Source: Craspedostauros australis
Lineage: Eukaryota > Bacillariophyta > Bacillariophyceae > Mastogloiales > Achnanthaceae
Assembly (NCBI GenBank): GCA_026770025.1
Contig: JAMXDE010000027.1
Span: 186,001 to 250,000, forward strand
DNA length: 64,000 bases
Direction of reading: 5' to 3'
A model generated the notes under the pieces. It was not told where the DNA came from and did no database searches. It saw nothing but the letters and a program-made list of their open reading frames with translations. Of the stretch, positions 19,801 through 28,500 are shown one piece after another. The stretch's first letter is position 1. Each line of letters starts with the position of its first letter. Position numbers and translations under genes: made by a program.

Positions 19801-21334
19801 GCATGGTTTTGGCCTCGTTGCGCATGCGATCGGCAGGCTCGGACAGCTCGTTGATCTTGTTGAGTGCTAGCCGCGCCTCCTGTACCATGTGTTCAAGCGA
19901 ATGCTTGTGGTTTGCCATGGCTTGCATCTGTTGGTTGATCACACTGGCACGTTGTCGCCTGCTCTTGGGGTTGTCGGCCATGGCCTTCAGCGTATCCCAT
20001 AGTCTGATGCCGTCACCATCGGATGGACTGAGCGCGCATGCGAGCGGCGTGCCTGTGATGCATTGATGCAACATGGCGTACAGCAGCTTGACATCACTCC
20101 GGACGCGTTGTGTGCCGAAAGGCAGGAGGCCTTCATGTTCTGTTGAATGATAACTTTCAACGGCCTTGATCTCGAATTGCTTGTAGAGCACGACGAACGT
20201 TGGATCCACCAGGTATGTCATACCGTACACCGTCAAGAATTGAACAAAGGAGTCTCGGAATGGCTCAAAACCGTCATCGGGGTTGTAGAAGAATCGAGAC
20301 TGGATTGTGGTTGGGCGCTTGAGCTTCTCCGTTGACCGTTGGGATCGACCAGAAGCAGATGCGGTACCGCTGGCGGACCTTTCTGCGGAGTCATATGCCA
20401 GTGAACGTGGTCGAATTGGCGGCGAAGGTGTGTCCCGGTCCTTCCTGCGTTGCTTGTTCTTGACGCGTCGCGTGACTTTCGCGTGCTCGGATGGTTGTGA
20501 CGTGCTGAACGCGTCAGCTGGTGCATGCATATCGGGGATGGATGCACTCTTGCGATGCATGGCCTCTGCCACATCATCAAACCCTGGAGAACTGTGCGGT
20601 TCTGGCACCTCTACTGTCGCAGGCATTGTTGGGGCCATGCGCTCCGGTGGCTTGGCTATTCCCGCTCGTCGGCTGATGGATCGTGCGATGCGTTCTGCCA
20701 TCATTTCTTCGTTTACGGTGGTCTTGAGGTCGTCGAACGTCTCGATGGTTCCTTGGACGAACTTGGAGTAGACGGCTGGTTGAATGGCGTCCATGCCATA
20801 CCATGCCATGCAGTTCTCCGCATTTCTTGGCTGCTGTTTCCTGACAGCTTGGTGAAGCGCTGCTAGCTTCGGGTGTGGGTGTACTGACACGTAGTTGTCG
20901 AAGTCTTCAACATCCAGGATGTCTGCCTTGACGCAAAGGATGGATGCTCCGTCTGGAACCTCGGACAGGTTTTTGTGCACCTCAATGTATTCTGCGAATG
21001 ACATGAGCAGTTCGAAGTCCGGTAACAGTGGAACGAGCATTACTGGTACTCTGGTCGTCATCACCATGATGGAAGGGTCACGTCCACCAATGTGGCACAT
21101 GTTCCCGAGGACCCTGCTGAGCTCCAAGCCTTTGTCAGCCTGCCTCTTGGTGTAGAATGTCATGCAATCGATGAACACTCTGCTAAAACCCATGCTTTCA
21201 GTCAGGAAGGTAATCGTCGTTGTTGTTTTATCTGGCGGTTCTTTGGGCATCTGGAACCCAGACGCGGTGTTCACCCCAGTAGATTGCGACATCTTTCTCT
21301 CTCTCTTTTCTGTCCGCACTTCTGTTCTCTGCAT
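13637..21334 (-). CDS. Copia gag-pol polyprotein (protease, integrase, RT, RNase H)
   Basis: An open frame of 2565 residues. About 650-750 N-terminal residues look like gag (mostly helical, with a basic Ser/Arg segment near residue 300); I see no clear CCHC knuckle. The aspartic protease signature CDSGAQC lies near residue 789. An acidic low-complexity linker follows. The integrase core spans about residues 1280-1400, with the acidic triad in AIDTAF, FRMDNAGEQ and PAELRAV. A Pro/Lys-rich linker covers about 1530-1680. The reverse transcriptase contains AGDVGNAFLYA and the YVDD box (about 2088). RNase H starts at VYVDADHAHD (about 2293). The wording of RT and RNase H is typical of copia elements of algae and stramenopiles. 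At 2565 residues it is longer than most copia polyproteins (about 1400-1500), mainly through the gag region and linkers. Confidence 0.93.
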   Translation of the reverse strand: MQRTEVRTEKRERKMSQSTGVNTASGFQMPKEPPDKTTTTITFLTESMGFSRVFIDCMTFYTKRQADKGLELSRVLGNMCHIGGRDPSIMVMTTRVPVMLVPLLPDFELLMSFAEYIEVHKNLSEVPDGASILCVKADILDVEDFDNYVSVHPHPKLAALHQAVRKQQPRNAENCMAWYGMDAIQPAVYSKFVQGTIETFDDLKTTVNEEMMAERIARSISRRAGIAKPPERMAPTMPATVEVPEPHSSPGFDDVAEAMHRKSASIPDMHAPADAFSTSQPSEHAKVTRRVKNKQRRKDRDTPSPPIRPRSLAYDSAERSASGTASASGRSQRSTEKLKRPTTIQSRFFYNPDDGFEPFRDSFVQFLTVYGMTYLVDPTFVVLYKQFEIKAVESYHSTEHEGLLPFGTQRVRSDVKLLYAMLHQCITGTPLACALSPSDGDGIRLWDTLKAMADNPKSRRQRASVINQQMQAMANHKHSLEHMVQEARLALNKINELSEPADRMRNEAKTMRLYDLIKQTGNNEFISLVRLCAQTHDDGDFDAVCNYLICEAQTSEDVLHKSHARKARPRDRRLGNQATVATANRAGSSGSRLEGGITQAEAMQLQSDYATTLSLAVKTQLRKVNKDPTYIESSIFNELPPDVKKAIRILKSRIRRGRSRERQGDYQGAQDTAAAIPRQYPNNEEQRVASRTTFANSDDEYESDSKEESIASYSETSSDDDEDDSDDDTYVNIGNMYNDRTYTYMAGATIDEGDPQPEGRSDSTIEIPIVSPAQLFACNANQQVKQSYAICDSGAQCAILGGANKVWEVIRGDTNRTYNIVGAVPSTMQKNGMRVVSARAKVKLESGRWVIIQVHEAAYNPDGTVTLLSEYQMREGECIVDSIPKRHLASKSPDRYGTQAVYIPTEGKIPLVIRKAMMTFDLHRPEPGDEDILEVVNITATDGWNPQRHNTEATSIQPFQAVGSNEIRRGMDPPTTDSQSMANKITIPCSESDDSNGQTYEDEEFSEYDDGDEEYDDKGTLPFVNQDNGAIRLRISDDCYPDDNTRVYECNEQEMTMAADADPVTHFLDNVSYETMVGRNGAFTFDSMGYAAFASRRFRNGGDLSLMVDDMDQPSDSDVVWMETDNDRSQHAEGTGNALVTNVESIWVESNDNRESRSQWNTTPANHDASTKAADNTTDKQMQTTISAYDDLSDTLAKDTAIDIPHPKQQEANDQHDVGFRMKAKNRVDDIEKIRPYLGWRTARIVQETIRRTTQSCKAVVRWPMIRHLKSRFSWMRHPRLREVVAIDTAFSNAKSYGEGFSCMQVFFGLSSHVINVYGLRSKEQVIHAVKDFIREEGAPWAFRMDNAGEQTGAEVRTILRDLHIAAENTEPDNQQQNPAELRAVKWLKYHTHVLLDRSGAPPRAWFHAAKYVADIHNITSDVSLRYQIPTTMRHGETVDISAFLAFRFYEKVYYYDPHTSFPDPKEKPGYWLGVAHSTGDALTYYLLTDDTQRVITRSVVRPFRIDKVNRRLDFHRLLDPERPQQEPDRPFRFSQQRLPISKAVMDHRKPDNKPRMAKASRRLPRTEQGAQQERAAPIKRVAKKKGATAGAAVPRPQPGDREVLGRSTATSPAGPARGLSANPPDRALPRSKDSGGDPTATEITKTPSTSRVPKQSSKAKKKKQKGAQPETPLRRSTRPRKPKQRTFGLQMLHATLRAVLSTTHTLIDMPAGNKGFTMTNHASPVNASGATDSDVISPRMHDDAQRFLRSEIEPRNIPDQMSTQDEAHFHYVQQADYDSDLQDDAQHGTDLSQTISAILGHKVLFRGTNQEHMKLKVLWASGDKSWQRLDDVRLDDPFIIAKYARVRQLQHHPFFRWTKPLMTKNKEHHHTLAANATKKKTSKRGTRFKFGVQIPNSVRHALFLDKQNGNDLWFQALRKELGQINSYGTFRAVTPDDDLREYHRIPYHIIFDVKFDLRRKARLVANGNHTQPGTEDVYSGVVAIDSIRLAFIIAEMNGLLVCAGDVGNAFLYARTKEKCYITAGREFGDLEGTPLIIHKGLYGLRTSSARFHEHLADQFRKLGFRPSYFDTDLWIKPKKNHYEMIATYVDDVLVFSKNPMAILNQLKEQYVMKGVGSPEYYLGGNVEVLDDSWQRHGIKTALSAKTYIKRACTRIERVLTKKLRRWGTPMAESYHPEADKSALLSGIESSKYRTLIGCANWIITLGRYDIQYAVMALARFSMSPRVGHLKAMERVFGYLKCHKQGRLLCDPNPPTLPTPSIKLSEQWKEYYPDAAEELPSSMPPPKGKAAHMTVYVDADHAHDLVTRRSVTGIIVKINGMVIRTFCKRQRTVESSTYGSELVAARIAVDTIIELRNALRMMGVPLAGATRMFGDNKSVVLNTTIPSSVLKKKHCGIAYHRIREAIAAGILQFNHIDSAMNEADILTKPVAKTAFIQLRRMSLFRRPPHISPDTYTHDEDDDEDGTTSPGAAESPTQTMTSMLHCNLARIKPSMEGSHQTCLEGAYWSVSENGHRIKQVEDVTLSTESARAQATQRMTDENGSAAVINKNINKDKSNSRKAHNPN

Positions 21335-22181
21335 ACGTGAAATCCCCCCTCAACTCGTGGTTGCCTTCCGGATTAGAATGCGCCCGTGCCCGTGCCTTCT
21401 CTCTCAAATCTCTGCGGCGGCGGCGTCGGCGGTCTCGTCGGTGTGGCACAACGTAGTGAGCTCTCGAGGTCGTATCCCTTCATGGACCAGCCCTAAAGGA
21501 TCTGTCAGAGCCATTATAAAGCCTCCGTGTTAAATTTCTACAGCTTTTCCCTACCATGTCCTACGCACAAAATCTAATTCTGTACTTGTCTCTAAACTGG
21601 ATTTAGACTGTAATGGTCAGCTCATGATGAGAAGAAACAATCAAAGAGATTGCGTGCAACGGAGAATGATCCACGAGTGATGAGCCACGGAGATCATCAG
21701 AGAAGCAATGTGCTGGCAGGCATTCATGGAGCTGTATGGACACGCATGTCAAGTGATGCATGCGAAAAACGGCGATTGAGTTGGGAGATGTGAGCACCAA
21801 AAAACCATTGATGTGTCACGAAAATCAGCGATGATGGCCTCGCTGATGAGTTTTCCAGTCAGTCCTGTCGTCAAAAAAATGATTCACGAGTACTTCGGAG
21901 GCCGATGGCGACCCAACCGCAGGGACACCCGGCAAAAAGCAACGGAAACGAAAATCGACTAGTACGACTAATTCGACACCCAAGAACGATTTTGTCACCC
22001 AGACACGAGAAAGCCAAATGCGACGTTTTGACATCGATGAAGAACAAGTCTTCCTTCGAAGAACTTATGGAGGCATCCTGTTGGTCCTACTTCGGATAAA
22101 CACAGCGAGGCAACGATGCAGCTCGCCGGCTTGATCGAGTCCCGTCAGTTAAGAAACCATACAGTTCGACATTCTAAATAA

Positions 22182-22384
22182 TTCGAATGACGGCTATTTA
22201 AATCTAATAACGGCTATTTGAATCGAGTGAGGGCTATTTAAATCTAATGACGGCTATTTAAGTCGAGTCGCGGCTATTTGAATCGAATGACGGCTATTTA
22301 AATCAAATGACGGCTATTTAAGTCGAGTCGCGGCTATTTGAATCGAGTGACGGCTATTTGAGTCGAACGACGGCTATTTAATTC
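22182..22384. repeat. 20-bp minisatellite, array 1 (unit A)
   Basis: About ten copies of a 20-bp unit around GACGGCTATTTRARTCKAAT, with variation at a few fixed positions. The core CGGCTATTT is invariant in nearly all copies. Confidence 0.9.
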
Positions 22385-22840
22385 GCAGTGCTTTCTACTC
22401 GTGATCCAAGTTGACAAGTTTGGAAATTGATCAAACCAGGTAAATGCGCCTGGTCTCCCAACGAACCCACAAATTGATGGCTCTTCGCTGCTCTGTTCTG
22501 CTCTCAAAGAATCACAACAGAGACGGGTGTGCGTTTGGAGTGTTGTCGTCACCGTTCAAATTTCATTGCTATCTTATAAATGTGAAGCCTTGCCAAGTCG
22601 AAAAATTGACTGTTAGGGAAGCCAATGCAAGATGGACTAGACACCTTCATCGCAGCGTTGAACTTCGCATGAGTGTTGATCAGCGTTGACCGATTGCCAA
22701 GGTTGAGCTTCCTGTGTTGCTTGGTGTGGGTGAGCGGTGGTTGATGGCCGGCTGTTGCGTTTTGTGGGGTGTGAGGGAGTGATCTAATTACTAAAATAGT
22801 GGTGGAGACGTATCCCGTGAAGACAACAGATGACTAACTA

Positions 22841-23050
22841 AATAAGTCGAATGACGGCTATTAAAATCTAATGACGGCTATTTGAGTCGAGTGACGGCTA
22901 TTTAAATCAAATGACGGCTATTTGAGTCGAATGACGGCTATTTAAATCAAATGACGGCTATTTGAGTCGAATGACGGCTATTTAAATCTAATGACGGCTA
23001 TTTGAGTCGAGTGACGGCTATTTGAGTCGAACGACGGCTATTAAAATCAT
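22841..23050. repeat. 20-bp minisatellite, array 2 (unit A)
   Basis: About ten more copies of the GACGGCTATTT unit, separated from array 1 by some 450 bp of unique sequence. Confidence 0.9.
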
Positions 23051-23587
23051 GGGTTTGGTTGTTGCACGACTTCTCGGGATTAAATCACGAGGCTGTGCTT
23101 CAGGGTCATTTTCGGAGTTTCTCCATGATTCTCCCAACAGTGAAACTCGAAGCTATGACCCACGAAGAGTTCCTGAGAACGAAAACATGAGTCGAGAGCA
23201 TTCTTTTCGCGGGAATATTTGTCATCGCCATTACAACAAGTTTTAATTGGCTGGGCCAGTCATCTCCAATATCGACTAATTCGACCCTTTTTGCCGGGTG
23301 TCCCAGTAAGAAGACCCCTGATTCAGGAAGATCAGGGACACCCGGCAAAAAGCAACGGAAACGAAAATCGACTAGTACGACTAATCCGACACCCAAGAAC
23401 GATTTTGTCACTCAGACACGAGAAAGCCACATGCGACGTTTTGACATCGATGAAGAACAAGTCTTCCTTCGAAGAACTTATGGAGGCATCCTGTTGGTCC
23501 TACTTCGGATAAACACAGCGAGGCAACGATGCAGCTCGCCGGCTTGATCGAGTCCCGTCAGTTAAGAAACCATGCAGTTCGACATTC

Positions 23588-23795
23588 TAAATATTTCGAA
23601 TGACGGCTATTTAAATCAAATGACGGCTATTTGAATCGAGTGACGGCTACTTAAATCTAATGACGGCTATTTAAGTCGAGTCGCGGCTATTTGAATCGAA
23701 TGACGGCTATTTGAGTCGAATGACGGCTATTTAAGTCGAGTCGCGGCTATTTGAATCGAGTGACGGCTATTTGAGTCGAACGGCGGCTATTTTAT
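23588..23795. repeat. 20-bp minisatellite, array 1 (unit B)
   Basis: About ten copies of the same 20-bp unit as in unit A, with a different order of variants. Confidence 0.88.
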
Positions 23796-24245
23796 TCGCA
23801 GTGCTTTCTACTCGTGATCCAAGTTGACAAGTTGGGAAATTGATCAAACCAGGTAAATGCGCCTGGTCTCCCAACGAAACCACAAATTGATGGCTCTTCG
23901 CTGCTCTCAAAGAATCACAACAGAGACGGGTGTGCGTTTGGAGTGTTGTCATCACCGTTCAAATTTCATTGCTATATTATAAATGTGAAGCCTTGCCAAG
24001 TCGAAAAATTGAATGTTAGGGAAGCCAATGCAAGATGGACTAGACACCTTCATCGCAGCGTTGAACTTCGCATGAGTGTTGATGAGCGTTGACCGATTGC
24101 CAAGGTTGAGCTTCCTGTGTTGCTTGGTGTGGGTGAGCGGTGGTTGATGGCCGGCTGTTGCGTTTTGTGGGGTGTGAGGGAGTGATCTAATTACTAAAAT
24201 AGTGGTGGAGACGTATCCCGTGAAGGCAACAGATGACTAACTAAA

Positions 24246-24432
24246 TAAGTCGAATGACGGCTATTAAAATCTAATGACGGCTATTTGAGTCGAGTGACGG
24301 CTATTTAAATCTAATGACGGCTATTTGAGTCGAGTGACGGCTATTTAAATCAAATGACGGCTATTTAAATCTAATGACGGCTATTTGAGTCGAGTGACGG
24401 CTATTTGAGTCGAACGACGGCTATTAAAATCA
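24246..24432. repeat. 20-bp minisatellite, array 2 (unit B)
   Basis: About nine copies of the 20-bp unit, about one fewer than the matching array of unit A. Confidence 0.88.
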
Positions 24433-24830
24433 TGGGTTTGGTTGTTGCACGACTTCTCGGGATTAAATCACGAGGCTGTGCTTCAGGGTCATTGTCGGAG
24501 TTTCTCCATGATTCTCCCAACAGTGAAACTCGAAGCTATGACCCACGAAGAGTTCCTGAGAACAACAATATGAGTCGAGAGCATTCTTTTCGCGGGAATA
24601 TTTGTCATCGCCATTACAACAAGTTTTAATTGGCTGGGCCAGTCATCTCCAATATCGACTAATTCGACCCTTTTTGCCGGGTGTCCCAGAAGAAGCGCAA
24701 ACTCCCAAGGATTCCGTTGGTACAAGAAAACTGGAGGGGTACATGTAAAAGTTGCGGTCAAAAACGGAATGGAGTGACAATGAAATTTATATTGGATCGA
24801 AGTAATCCCCTAGGTCATGAAGGGATAAAC

Positions 24831-25056
24831 TAACGGAATGTGGTGATACAGATGATGATGTTGATGGTGTAACCTAATTGGGATTATGAGCTTTTCTGCT
24901 GTTGCTCTTGTCTTTGTTGATGTTCTTGTTGATGACAGCGGCTGACCCGTTCTCATCGGTCATCCTCTGTGTTGCTTGTGCTCTCGCGCTTTCTGTGCTC
25001 AGCGTGACATCTTCGACCTGTTTGATTCGATGTCCATTTTCGCTCACGCTCCAATA
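24831..25056 (-). repeat. 5' LTR of copia element
   Basis: 226 bp, same sequence as 13594-13819. It should hold the promoter of the element, read on the minus strand. Confidence 0.92.
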
Positions 25057-25061
25057 GTACC
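25057..25061. repeat. Target-site duplication of copia element, right copy
   Basis: GTACC directly after the right LTR, matching 13589-13593. Confidence 0.85.
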
Positions 25062-25544
25062 TGGAACGGAGCACACCCAACCCCAAGAACATTCGTCAGT
25101 TTTCTCGAAAGATTCCAATGCCAATCCGACGTCTCCTTTCATCTCCTTGCGTCGCGATCATCAGTTAACCCAAACAAGCGAGACGTGCGGATGGTGAACA
25201 AGCTGTTCGTTCGAGTTTTCGATCGGACATGAACTACAACGACAGACAAGAAATGACCTCACAGAGCGTGTCCGATCGGCCCGTTCGGGTGTGTCTGTGT
25301 ACGATAAATTATGTCCGTTTAGATAGATCAGCAATGCTGACATCACAGAATGTGTAGACTGTTCTGCTAGGCTCTACTCTCTCTGCTGCTCGCACAACTA
25401 TGTGGATAGAATCGACTTGGAGCAGAACACTTCACTTCGCTTCACAATGGTATGCACCTCCTTTGCCTTCTCTATCGTGTTGATCGCATGAGATTGATCA
25501 TCCTCTTCAGACGATACCGGCCAATGTAGAGAATAGATCGGCGA
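25062..25544. other. Intergenic region downstream of the acyl-AMP ligase fusion gene
   Basis: This 483-bp stretch holds the 3' end of the minus-strand fusion gene. No gene is seen. Before the copia insertion it was continuous with 13588, so the fusion gene and the reductase were only about 0.8 kb apart. Confidence 0.45.
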
Positions 25545-28500
25545 TTAGACATCAGGTACGCGGGTATCATCCGCTGGATCCTGAGAGTCCTTGCGTCCTT
25601 CCCCCTCTTCGGATAGCAAGGTGTCGGACGATGGCAGTGATTTCCTTTTGTCTGATGCTTGCATGTCGCTGACCATCTTCCATGGGGCGTGCTCCACCAA
25701 GGCGGCGCCCTTCGTTGCTGAGCCCTTCCTCATGAGCGCAAACGACATCTGGTGCATCAGACCATCGATGTAGGATGTTCCCAACGACAGCGTGGAAAAT
25801 ACACCGTAATGACCGCAGATGATCGCGTCATCCATCACTGCCCTATCAGCAAAAGTCAACAGCGGAGCTTCATAGATGCGGAATCCAAAGTACAGCATCT
25901 TTCCCTGGATGGTCGCTCCTCGGAATCGCAACAGGGCGTTCATGATTGGTGTGCCCCAAACAACCGACTCGAAGGACCAAGCCTGGAAGAACTGGCAGCA
26001 AGTGTAGTAGACCATATGCAATGAAATGCACCATGGTCCTCCACGCGTGGTACTTCCCGCGATGGAGATGGTCTCAATTACCCGCAAGAGAACGAGCCAG
26101 ATGATGGTCTGGATGATGGTGGATGCAGAGATGAAGATCGGAACCAGCGCCGTTGTCGTGTCTGGTTTGAGTGCGACCGCCAACAGCTCATATGATGGGA
26201 CGAGGCTGGCTGTCACTGCCGCAAGGATGATGATATGCAGCAGGGTGTTGTTGATGTTGAGGATCAAGAATTCCAATGTGGAGAGAGGCACATTGTTAGG
26301 ATGATGGTCAATATTGATCATATCGCTGGTTACGTGGGTGCAGGGAGTCACCATGGCTTTGCGGATGGTCACACCAGGGCCGCAAGTCAGTGACATGCCG
26401 ATACTGCTATCTTCAATAGTGATTGCTTTGTACTGGTCGCCCTCTTGGACATCGAGGTCGCAAAAGGACACGAAAGATCGCCTGACCGTGATGAGATCCA
26501 GCTTGGATGGGGGGAACAGGACTGTCATCGCCCTCGATCGCATGTCTATGTCCATGCCGTGCGCCATGAGAACGAGGTTCCAAAACTGGGAGAACAATGT
26601 CAAGTCGAGGAATACAGTTGTCCCGATGTAGAAATGGAAGTCACAAGCCCAGTCAGCGAACCTGGAGAACGTTCCTGTTCGCGCCGGACCGGATTGCTTC
26701 TTTCCGATCAGCACCCACTTGAGGATGATGCTGGTGATCAAGAAACAGACGGACGTGAGGCCAAAGAGGGCGATCCAATAAATGATGGAGGAGTACCTCC
26801 AATCTGGAAGCCCATCTCCGACCAACTGATCAGCACCCACGAAGCATGCGAAGGCGAAGCACAGCTCGACGAGCAGCCAAAGAAGCTTCATCATTCCCAG
26901 CACGATCCATGGACTGGTGCATGTAGTGGATGTCGTATCCCCAGTCGCTGTTGCGGTTGCGGATTCTTCATCATCGCCCTTGAGAGTCGACGAAGGAGCC
27001 TCGACAAATGCTGGGTTGCCTCTGATTGAGGTGTTTGGTGGTGCTTGAGATCCCTCCACCAACACGGTCACACGCTGCACTTGGCAGCCAGAGCCGACGC
27101 TGACCCCAGCAAGCAAGACGCCATTGACCGCAGCATTGGATCCAACTTGAGTCTTGCGGAACTTCACGCTGGGACCCTGCTGCTCATCCTTCCATGGGCC
27201 GAAGACCCGGCATCGGATGTTCGTGTTGACCATGGCGTTTGCATCGACCTTGACCAGGTCAAACTCCCGGACGGTCCCGTTCACGCTGGCCGAGCGATGG
27301 ATGTCGGCACCCATCAGATAGTAGAAAAGCATCATCAAAGGTGTGCCAGCGATGATGCGGCCGACGAATCGTTCCCAGATATCGACCAACCGGTCAACGA
27401 ACCACCATCGGATGAAATAGATGCTGGTTTGATTGGCATACCCCTCTGTGTATCTGCCAATGACGATCCACTTCGAGAGGATGATCACGAAGGTGAGCGT
27501 AATGGCCCAGACTGGAACGATCAATGGGAGCAGCACCCATTCATGACCGGAGAGAACGTCGGAGTCGGCAATGGCCTTTCCAACTTCGTACACTGGGACG
27601 GTGGGGAACGAGAAGATGAGGACCACGACGAGCACACCGATGGCCTGGATGATTGCGACGGATGTTTGCGACAGAGGCTTTTCGTTTGGGATGGTAACGA
27701 TCCTCTTGAGGGTTGGGAGATTGGTTGGCAGGGGCTCTCCCTTTGATGCCTCGAGGAAAGTATTGAGATCCAGAACTTTCGGGAAGAGTTGGAAGACGTT
27801 TGCGGGAAGTTCCGTGTTGTATCGCTGAGAAAGGGACTGGCGGAGCTCCAGCTCCATCATGGAGGATAGTCCGATATCCTTCCATTCATCGTCGGGCTTG
27901 GTGTTGGATCCTGTGCAGCTCTTCACGATCTCACACAAGCCCATCGCGCCAAACCCAGAACGTTGGCCGATGGTGCTGTCCACCGAGAGAGTCTCATCTG
28001 TCAACTGACTTTCAATGTCCTTCTGCTTGCCCGTGATGTCAAGCGCTCCCTTCGATTCGAACACCATCTTTTGCGACCCGGCGTGCAGACGGTGACGACT
28101 TTGGCGTCTCTGGATCTTTCCGCTCGTCGTTTTGGAGATGGATCGCTCTTCCACAGCTGCGACTGTTGCCGGTGTCAATCCGATCTGTGAGATGACGTTC
28201 CTCCTGACTTGTTGGCAGACCGTCTTGGCATCCTTCACATGGCTAGCTCGGATCTCAAAGACGATCTCCAGCTGTCCATCGTTGCCTGAATCGTCGGACG
28301 AGAAGGCGGCCACGCAACCTGAACGGACAGCGGACGATGCCTCCTCGACGGCGTGTTCGATGTCTTGGGGATAGTAGTTGACACCGTTGACGATGACGAT
28401 GTCCTTCTTGCGGCCGCAGATGTAGAGGTAGTCGTCTTGATAGAATCCGTAGTCACCTGTGCGCAAGTACATCTTGCCATCGGCACTGGCATTGGCATCG

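Larger units (their letters stand above)
21922..23303. mobile_element. TIR-bounded repeat unit A (MITE-like), nested in copia leader
   Basis: A 1,382-bp unit that starts GGGACACCCGGCAAAAAG and ends with the exact inverse, CTTTTTGCCGGGTGTCCC. A second inverted piece (TCGAATTAGTCG-like) lies a little further in. Both ends abut CAG, which could be a 3-bp target duplication. The unit is non-coding, A/T-rich, and contains two arrays of a 20-bp minisatellite. It may be a non-autonomous DNA transposon that entered an ancestor of this copia element and was then duplicated in tandem. Confidence 0.7.
23334..24687. mobile_element. TIR-bounded repeat unit B, tandem copy of unit A
   Basis: A 1,354-bp direct repeat of unit A with the same inverted ends and CAG flanks, separated from A by 30 bp. 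It differs from A by scattered substitutions, a 10-15 bp deletion near 23897 and minisatellite copy changes, so A and B are clearly older than the split of the two LTRs, which look identical. Confidence 0.75.
21335..24830 (-). other. Long leader of the copia element with nested repeat units
   Basis: About 3.5 kb lie between the 5' LTR and the polyprotein start, far longer than usual. Roughly 2.7 kb of this is two tandem repeat units (21922-23303 and 23334-24687); the element's own leader is what remains on either side (about 0.15 and 0.6 kb). The primer-binding site should lie just below 24830, but I could not match it to a tRNA. No coding region is seen. Confidence 0.7.
13594..25056 (-). mobile_element. 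Ty1/copia-family LTR retrotransposon, looks whole
   Basis: An 11,463-bp element on the minus strand, bounded by 226-bp LTRs and a GTACC duplication. The single long polyprotein frame is open, with no break seen, and the two LTRs look identical by eye, so the insertion is very young. In element order the parts are: 5' LTR (24831-25056), a 3.5-kb leader carrying two tandem TIR-bounded units, gag-pol (13637-21334), a purine-rich tract (about 13820-13828) and the 3' LTR (13594-13819). The domain order PR-IN-RT-RH is that of copia. The element sits about 300 bp upstream of the reductase gene in the same orientation. Confidence 0.95.

Noticed and set aside
22182-24432. Regular 20-bp repeats that might be read as a CRISPR array
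   Set aside because: There are no unique spacers; copies are head-to-tail minisatellite units inside a eukaryotic retroelement, with no cas genes.
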